A stretch of 64,000 nucleotides of DNA from Cyrtodaria siliqua. Lineage: Eukaryota; Mollusca; Bivalvia; Adapedonta; Hiatellidae. A program made the translations under genes and the position numbers. The stretch spans positions 1 to 64,000 of the forward strand of contig JAWPHD010001833.1 in assembly GCA_037043455.1 (NCBI GenBank), in the 5' to 3' direction. Shown here one piece after another: positions 57,026 through 64,000 of this stretch; the stretch's first letter is position 1, and each line of letters opens with the position of its first letter. The notes beneath the pieces were generated by a model. The model ran no database searches. It worked only from the letters and a program-made list of their open reading frames with translations, and was not told the DNA's origin.

Positions 57026-57693
57026 GTTTTTTAGCTCTACTGGCCGAGTTGTCCGTCGTCCGTCCGTCTGTTAACTTTTGCATTGTGGACACTCTAGGGC
57101 CTTCATTATTAATCAGATCTTTACGAAAATTTACCAGTGTCTTTATATCAATGAAAGTTCGAACAAGTTCGAAAACCAGCCGGATCGGAGTAGTTTCATC
57201 GGAGTTATGGCCCTTATTTTGTTGAAAAATGCCATATTAAGCCTTGTGAACACTCTAGCACCTTCATTTATTATTTGATCTTTACCATACCTGCACAGAT
57301 TGTTAATACCAATGAAAGCTTGGACAAGTTCGAAAACCAGCTAAATTGGATCGTAACACCAGATTTATTGCCCTTGTTTTTTCTGGAAAATGCCATTTTC
57401 TGCATGTGAACACTCAAGCACCTTCATTATTTGATATTTACCAAACTTGCACAGATTGTTAATACCAATGTTAATACCAATGAAAGCTCGGACAAGTTCG
57501 AAAACCAGCCGAATCCGATCAGTAACACCGGAGTTATGGCTCTTTTTTTCCCTAAACCATGCCATTTTCTGCCTTGTGAACACTCTAGCACCTTCAGTTA
57601 CTATTTGATCTTTACCAAACTAACACAGATTGTTAATGCCAATGAAAGCTTGGACAAGTTCGAAAACCAGCAAAATTGGGTCAGTAACACCAG

Positions 57694-58307
57694 GCCTGGA
57701 ATTCATCAACCATTCTTCAGACTATTCTTAGACTTGAGCTCAAGTACTCAAATTTCGATCTCAAATATTCTCATGACCTTTAAAGATAAACAACAGAATG
57801 AAGTTGATATTTATTAGTAAGTATCTTATGTATACATAGCACCTTGTTATGAAAGTTGAACCTTCAAACTTACAGAAATATTTGTGATTGAAATGTTGAT
57901 ACTTGGGCTTAAAGGGAGTACATCAGGCTTTCATGGGGGTCTAAGTGTCCGACTTAAAATTGACAAATATTAACATTTTCTATTCTACATGGCCAAAACA
58001 TACTGAATGAGCCTAACAATGATCCCTGTTTTGCAAAAACATTGATTCAGCACAGTAGTACGTGCTATCCTAGGTGACGCACCATGGTTAATTTCAGCAT
58101 TTTACGTCTGATTCTGTCCTAGCTACGGTATATGGTGTATTCAAATTTTATACATTAGCAACATGGTTCTAACAGCATATTTTGATTGATATAAGTGTTT
58201 TATCATGAAATGGAACATTTTTATAATTTAAGATGTTTCTAGAAAAATCCTGAAGTACCCCCTTTAAGTCTAAGAATATTCTCAAGACTGGTTGGTGAAT
58301 TCAAGGC
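57694..58307. mobile_element. 613-bp Harbinger-like non-autonomous element
   Basis: The interrupted HINE unit reads AACACCAG before and CAGAGTTATGACC after, against the intact ACACC(A/G)GAGTTATGG, so CAG is duplicated (57,691-57,693 and 58,308-58,310). The ends GCCTGGAATTCATCAACCA and the reverse complement of TGGTTGGTGAATTCAAGGC match with a few differences, continuing to ATTCTTAGACTT on both sides. A 3-bp duplication and GGCC-type ends suit PIF/Harbinger MITEs. No transposase. Confidence 0.75.
57909..58267. mobile_element. Inner palindromic element inside the Harbinger-like copy
   Basis: CTTAAAGGGAGTACATCAGG on the left and CCTGAAGTACCCCCTTTAAG on the right are inverted repeats enclosing about 320 bp. 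The TTAAAGGG start resembles that of the palindrome at 17,020. Whether it is a separate insertion or inner repeats of the larger element is undecided. Confidence 0.5.
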
Positions 58308-58445
58308 CAGAGTTATGACCTTTTTTTTTTGAAAAATGCCATTTTCTGCCTTGTGAACACTCTAGCACCTTTTTGATCTTTACCAAACTTGCACAGATTG
58401 TTAATATCAATGAAAGCTTGGACAAGCCCTCTTGGGCCTCTTGTT

Positions 58446-58475
58446 TTTAATAGTAAAAAAAAAGATATATATATA

Positions 58476-58506
<31 letters not shown>

Positions 58507-59502
58507 TATTATCATTATTATTATTTTTTTTTTTTTTCAATTGGGAGCTTAGGTGCCCTTGTTGGATCAGTTTTACATATTATGGGAAGAACTTCTTCTC
58601 TGAAACTAACAGAGTTTTTTCAAATGGTGACTCTGGGTTCAAAATTTTTCACAGTTATATAAGGAAATATTTTATTATCAGCTTAATATGTTCCTCTAAA
58701 AAGTTTGTTCAAATGGTGACCGTGGGGTGTAATTTGGTCCCGCCCCAATGGTCACAGTTTTACATAGACTTATATATAGGGAAAAACTTTAAAATCTTTT
58801 TCTCTGAAACTACAAGACTTATATATAGGGAAAAACTTTAAAATCTTCTTCTCTGAAACTACAAGAGTCAAACCTTTAATATTTTGTATTTACACTGGGG
58901 TCAAATTTGGCCCCACCCGAGGGTTTTTTGATGGAGTTATGACCCTTTAAAGGTTTTACTACAAATATTTTGTCCGGACTGTTCTCCTGAACCTCTGGCC
59001 AGATTTCAGTGAAACATTGCATGGATGATTAGTACCAAGCTTAGTTGTGCATATCATCACCTTGTTCCGATTAAAAGATTTTTGGTGGAGTTGTGGCCTT
59101 TTAAAGGTTTTACTACACAACTTTGTCCGGACTAGTTCTCCTGAACCCCTGGCCGAATATCAGAGAAACGTTGCAGGGATGATCAGTAACAAGCCTAATT
59201 GTGCATATCATCACCATGTTCCGGTTGAAAGATTTTTGGCAGAGTTATTGCCCTTCAAAGGTTTTAACTTTGTCCAGACTAGTTCTGCTGAATCCCTGGC
59301 TGGACGAAACTTGGCAAGAATGATCTGTATCAAGCTTAGTTGTGCATATCATCACCGTGTTTCTGTTGAATGATTTTGGTGGAGTTATGGCCCTTTAAAA
59401 GTTTTAATACACAAGCTTTGTCCCGACTACTTTTCCTAATCCCCCGATAAGAGCTGTTTTAGCCAGTAGAGCGTCCACAGGCCTTCATGGGTCTCTTGTT
59501 TA
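58446..59502 (+). mobile_element. Second HINE-like array with intact 3' end
   Basis: After a poly-T and AT stretch (58,450-58,530) and AATTGGGAGCTTAGGTGCCC, units of the GTGACC(C/G)TGGGGT type (58,610-58,915) give way to units of the CTTTGTCCGGACTAGTTCTC type (58,920-59,450). The 3' end is AGCCAGTAGAGC (59,461-59,472), hairpin AGGCCTTCATGGGTCT and CTCTTGTTT. The same unit order occurs at 24.2-26.3 kb in reverse order of families. Confidence 0.7.
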
Positions 59503-59597
59503 AACTATGATAGAAATGATAAAATGTCACAAATATATATATTTTTTATTGATAAATAGATGAAATAAAACAATACATTTACATGAAAATTATATTT
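59503..59597. other. Short AT-rich spacer
   Basis: Separates two HINE-like elements; nothing else seen. Confidence 0.5.
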
Positions 59598-61172
59598 TTA
59601 GCTCTACTGATCAGAGATCAGCAGAGCTTATGCCGTGGTGCGGCGTCCGGCGTCCGTCTGTCCGTCTGTACGTAAACTTTTATTTGTAGCGACTTCACAG
59701 CTGAAACTACTAGATGGATATTCATGAAACTTTACAGAAATGTTGCCCATAAAGTCTAGTTGATCCTAGCAAAAATTCATGTTGATGTGAAATCCAAGAT
59801 GGCCGCCAAAGCTAAAAATAGAGTTTTAAAATACAAGTTTGTAGCGACTTCTTCTTGAAAACTATAAGTGATATTGATATGGGACTTTTTCTAAAATGAT
59901 CAGCATGACATGATGTTGATCCTAGTCAAAAATCGTTTTGATTCAACGTTAAACATGGCTGCCAGCGGCCATCTTTGTTTACATAGAGTTATATAGTAAA
60001 AACTTGTAGCGACTACTTCTCTGAAACTATTTGGCGGATTGTCATGAAACTTTACAGGAATGTTGCTCTTGATGTCTAATTGATCCTATCAAAATTTCAG
60101 GTCGGCCGGAAATTCAAGATGGCCGTCACAGCTAAAAATAGATTTTTAAAAAATAAGTTTGTAGCGACTACTTCTTGAAAACTATAAGTGATATTGATAT
60201 GGGACTTTTTCTAAAATGATCAGCATTACATGATGTTGATCCTAGTCAAAATTCGTTTTGATTCAACGTTAAACATGGCTGCCAGCGGCCATCTTTGTTT
60301 ACATAGAGTTATATAGTAAAAACTTGTAGCGACTACTCCTCTGAAACTACTTGGCGGATTGTCATGAAACTTTACAGGAATGTTGCTCTTGATGTCTAAT
60401 TGATCCTATCAAAATTTCAGGTCGGCCGGAAATTCAAGATGGCCGTCACAGCTAAAAATAGATTTTTAAAAAATAAGTTTGTAGCGACTACTTCTTGAAA
60501 ACTATAAGTGATATTGATATGGGACTTTTTCTAAAATGATCAGCATGACATGATGTAGATCCTTGTGGAAAATTATTTTGATTCGACGTTAAACATGGCT
60601 GCCAGTGGCCATCTTTGGTTACATAGAGTTATATAGTAAAAACTTGTAGCGACTACTCCTCTGAAACTACTTGATGGATGTTCATGAAACTTCACAGGAA
60701 TGTTGCTCTTGATGTCTAGTTGATCCTAGAAAAATTTCAGGTCGGCCGGAAATTCAAGTTGGCCGCCACAGCTAAAAATAGATTTAAAATTAATAAATTT
60801 GTAGCGACTACTTCTTCAAAACAATAAGAGATATTGATATGGGACTTTTTCTAAAATGATCAGTATGACATGATGTTGGTCCTTGTCGAAAATCGTTTTG
60901 ATTTGACCTTAAACATGGCTGCTTTGTTTACATAGAGTTATATAATGAAAACTTGTAGCGACTACTTCTTTGAAACTACCTGACGGATTTTCATGAAACT
61001 TCACAGGAATGTTGCTCTTAATGTCTTATTGATCTTAGCAAAATTTCAGGTCGGCTGGAAATTCAAGATGGCCGCCACGGTTAAAAATAGATTTTCAAAA
61101 AACAAGTCTGTAGCGACTACTTCCTGAAATCAAAATCAATCAGTAGAGCTTCAAGGTCATTGACCTCTTGTT
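59596..61172 (+). mobile_element. Complete HINE-like element with 319-bp core units
   Basis: 5' end TTTTTAGCTC; arm GCTCTACTGATC (59,601-59,612), loop AGA, local complement GATCAGCAGAGC with one A-C mismatch, then TTATG and GGCGTCCGGCGTCCGTC. The core is about four and a half units of 319 bp (GCGACTACT(T/C)CTCTGAAACTA starts at about 60,008, 60,327 and 60,646), each with AAGATGGCCGTCACAGC, AAACTATAAGTGATATTGAT and AACATGGCTGCCAGCGGCC. 3' end: ATCAGTAGAGC (61,139-61,149), perfect to the 5' arm, hairpin AGGTCA-T-TGACCT and CTCTTGTT. Confidence 0.85.
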
Positions 61173-61620
61173 AGTATCTGTATTTGATTTCTTATGATAC
61201 CAGATATATGCCAAATCTCTTCTTTCCATCGGTCATTAAAAAAAATATTTTGGTGGAGTGGGGTGGGGGTGGGGAGCCCTTCCCCCATTCGTTGTTGCTT
61301 ATGCCCCTACTCCTTAAAAAATTCCTGGGGAAGACTCTGAAATTAGAAGATTGCCATGTGTCCCTTTGAAAACCAGATGTATCTCAGTCAATTAATAATG
61401 ACAAACCTGTAGAACCAGTATACTAAGATGATGCCTTTGACCTGTGCAGGAATAGGGCTCCTGTGGGTTTTACTGGTCACATGACATAGGTACTGTTACA
61501 TTGCTCGACACGTGCAACTTGGACAATGAAAGTTAGTGTTCCACGACGATGGTTTTCAATAGAAACAGAAAGTTGACCTAGCCTGTTTGTACCTACATGG
61601 ATAACCCATTCAGACTAATT
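61173..61620. other. Intergenic sequence, nothing recognised
   Basis: Includes a G-run segment (61,255-61,275). Short open frame at 61,184 has no recognisable features. Confidence 0.5.
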
Positions 61621-61624
61621 CCGA

Positions 61625-62352
61625 TATCTATTCAAACAAGTCTTTTCTTGCATACCGGATATTATCTATTCAAACAAGTCTTATCTATTCAAACAAGTAT
61701 TATCTATTCAAACAAGTCTTATCTATTCAAACAAGTCTTTTCTTAAATACCGGATATTATCTATTCAAACAAGTCTTTTCTTGCATACCGGATATTATCT
61801 ATTCAAACAAGTCTTATCTATTCAAACAAGTATTATCAATTCAAACAAGTCTCATCTATTCAAACAAGTCTTTTCTTAAATACCGGATATTATCTATTCA
61901 AACAAGTCTTTTCTTGCATACCGGATATTATCTATTCAAACAAGTCTTATCTATTCAAACAAGTATTATCTATTCAAACAAGTCTTATCTATTCAAACAA
62001 GTCTTTTCTTAAATACCGGATATTATCTATTCTAACAAGTCTTTTCTTGCATACCGGATATTATCTATTCAAACAAGTCTTATCTATTCAAACAAGTATT
62101 ATCTATTCAAACAAGTCTTATCTATTTAAACAAGTCTTTTCTTAAATACCGGATATTATCTATTCAAACAAGTCTTTTCTTGCATACCGGATATCTATTC
62201 AAACAAGTCTTATCTAACCAAACAAGTATTATCTATTCAAACAAGTCTTATCTATTCAAACAAGTCTTTTCTTGCATACCGGATATTATCTATTCAAACA
62301 AGTCTTTTCTTGCATAGGGGATATTATCTATTTAAACAAGTCTTTTCTTGCA
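61625..62352. repeat. 20-bp-based tandem repeat TATCTATTCAAACAAGTCTT
   Basis: About 30 copies of the 20-bp unit. Every second to fifth copy is followed by TTCTT(G/A)(C/A)ATACCGGATAT, giving a larger unit of roughly 140 bp that is repeated about five times. Confidence 0.92.
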
Positions 62353-63058
62353 TACCGATAGGGAATTCCAACCGAGGGATACATGTTTTTATCGGAACTG
62401 AGGCTCTGCCAAGGTTCCGATCAAAACGCTTATACCGAGGGTTGGAATTCCCTATCTGAACCTAATACCCATGATAGATTCTTTTTCTTGCATATCAGAG
62501 AAATGTTGTGTGTTGACGCCGCCAGCTATTGACGTTTTGCATGTTTTCCTGCATACCGGATGTTGGCGAGCGTGAATTTTATCTTGACCCTAGGGTGAGA
62601 TGGAAATGTCTAGCCTCGGTAAAATGACGGATATCCTTGTCCGGTATGCAAGAATTCCCTATCTGAACCGAATATACCCATGATAGATTCTTTTTCTTGC
62701 ATATCAGAGAAGTGTTGTGCGTTGATGCCGCCAGCTATTGACGTTTTGCATGTTTTTCTGCATACCGGATGTTGGTGAATTTTACCTCGACCATGGAGTG
62801 AGATGGAAATATCTAGCCCCGGTAAAATGACGGATATCCTTGTCCGGTATGCAAGAAAGTCTTATCTTTATGGGTAAAGATAAAGGTCCGGCGTACACAA
62901 CATGTCTCTGATATGCCAATAAAAGAATCTTATCATGGGTATTCGGTTCAGATAGGGAATTCCAACCCGAGGTATAAGTGGTTTAATTGGAACCTCGGCA
63001 GAGCCTCAGTTCCGATAAAAACACATACCTCAGGTTGAAATTCCCTATCTTAACCGGA
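62353..63058. repeat. Block of large hairpins and an overall inverted repeat
   Basis: Two hairpins of about 100 bp (62,357-62,457 and 62,950-63,050) have outer arms GATAGGGAATTCCAACC/GGTTGGAATTCCCTATC and inner arms ATCGGAACTGAGGCTCTGCC with GGTTCCGAT. Between them, the phrase TGATAGATTCTTTTTCTTGC to TGTCCGGTATGCAAGAA occurs twice in tandem (about 193 bp apart). Part of it recurs inverted at about 62,885-62,950, so the whole block is itself roughly palindromic. Likely a foldback or MITE-type element. Confidence 0.75.
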
Positions 63059-64000
63059 TACCCATGAAAGACTCTTATAATCTGCTAATTCACAAATTAA
63101 AGTAGCTATCCCGCCAACAACAGTCAAACTTTACAGCATGTACACCATTTCTAAACCTACCGACGATGAGGTATATATGTAACTTAATTAGTTTGAAAAT
63201 CCAAACTCTATAGACACAATGTAAATGGCTTTAACCAGCCAGGCCAAACCCCAAAATAGGAGCATCGAATTAAGAGTTACCAACTCATAATTCATTTTAC
63301 GCATATTCAATCACGGGTATTTTAAAAACTCATGAATCGACCTATACCTTTAATACTTTTAATCGGCACATATACATTATTATTTGACCTGAACACCTAG
63401 ATAGAGTTTTGATAAACGGTTTTGCCGTTATTTGGCGGTTAGTTTATTTAAAGCATTTGTGAATGAAACCCAGTATCACAGCAATTTTGAAACAAACACT
63501 GTAGCATTGTTCAGTAAAAAGCATTAATTTAGTAAAGCCTTTGCTAAATAAGGAAGAAAAATATAAACTCAAATGTACATGCAGTTTAAAAAATAGATTA
63601 CACTGTTTAAATAAAATGCTTAATGAAGAAACAAAACTCAAAACGTTACCAAGCATTACAATTATCGTCTCTTTAGTAAACCAGTATCGATTTAACTTTA
63701 AACCGGCTTGCATATAGTTAAATTAAAATACTGTTAAGTTTCATTTGTTTTTCCTATTCTTCCATAGGTTTAAATGTTTTATTGGTGCAATATAATCACA
63801 AGTTATATGCAGAAATAACTTGCTTTATACTATTCTTATAATTACTAAAAATTACTGAACAAATGCAAGTTAATAGAAAAACTAACAAGGCTCCATGACA
63901 AGATTGCCGTGCTGGTTTCTTCAACTTTTGAAATAGTCAAAACATTTAAAGGGTCTTGTTTCCTTGGGCATTTCTATTGTTGACTAAGCCTTGTACCTGT
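63059..64000. other. Intergenic sequence, nothing recognised
   Basis: AT-rich end of the window; an 89-codon minus-strand frame has no recognisable features. Confidence 0.5.

Larger units (their letters stand above)
57027..58445 (+). mobile_element. HINE-like element interrupted by a Harbinger-like insertion
   Basis: The 5' end TTTTTTAGCTCTACTGGCC lacks the local complement and loop and runs straight into GAGTTGTCCGTCGTCCG. Four units of the GCCTTGTGAACACTCTAGC/ATGAAAGCTTGGACAAGTTC type follow, with an insertion at 57,694-58,307. The 3' end is hairpin AGCCC-TCT-TGGGC and CTCTTGTT at about 58,425-58,445. Confidence 0.7.

Overview
The window looks like repeat-rich nuclear DNA of a mollusc, most likely a bivalve. 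The grounds are AT-rich non-coding sequence, dispersed 'AAGGTCAAGGTCA' repeats, repeats that begin TTTAGCTCTACTGGCC and carry TCCGTCGTCCGT, and an animal-type Helentron. The assignment rests on remembered repeat style, not on a search. Almost all of the 64 kb is mobile or tandemly repeated DNA. Only two loci have convincing protein-coding content: one broken Helentron and three candidate exons of one unidentified host gene.

Layout. (1) 1-14,633 is one giant inverted repeat (axis near 7,317). Its outer arms match as reverse complements and its core (about 5,751-9,399) contains no C on the plus strand. The left arm is noisier than the right and noise rises towards the core, so I suspect an assembly or fold-back-read artefact. 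(2) 14.6-31.3 kb is a mosaic of tandem arrays and small palindromic or terminal-inverted-repeat elements. Several arrays belong to one superfamily of rolling-circle-like non-autonomous elements (HINE-like). (3) 31,306-35,389 is a 4.1-kb element with 40-bp terminal inverted repeats and a 4-bp target duplication, carrying a nested HINE-like element. (4) 35,494-42,781 is a Helentron: cysteine-peptidase domain, basic repeats, HUH/Y2 Rep, Pif1-like helicase and C-terminal AP-type endonuclease, broken by two frameshifting lesions. (5) 43.3-48.4 kb holds five same-strand copies of a SINE-like repeat. (6) 49.0-56.5 kb holds three phase-compatible candidate exons on the plus strand, separated by minisatellites of 77, 30 and 31 bp and by a nested transposon insertion. 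(7) 57-61.2 kb holds further HINE-like elements, one split by a Harbinger-like insertion. (8) 61.6-63.1 kb holds a 20-bp-based array and a block of large hairpins.

How the parts relate. The Helentron has the enzymes expected to move HINE-like elements. Those elements share a 5' arm, an imperfect local complement, a perfect distal complement, a 3' hairpin of variable sequence, and a fixed CTCTTGTT end. I could not find the same terminus on the Helentron itself, so the pairing of this helper with these elements is inference. Many insertions land in periodic arrays, which lets their exact ends and target duplications be read directly.
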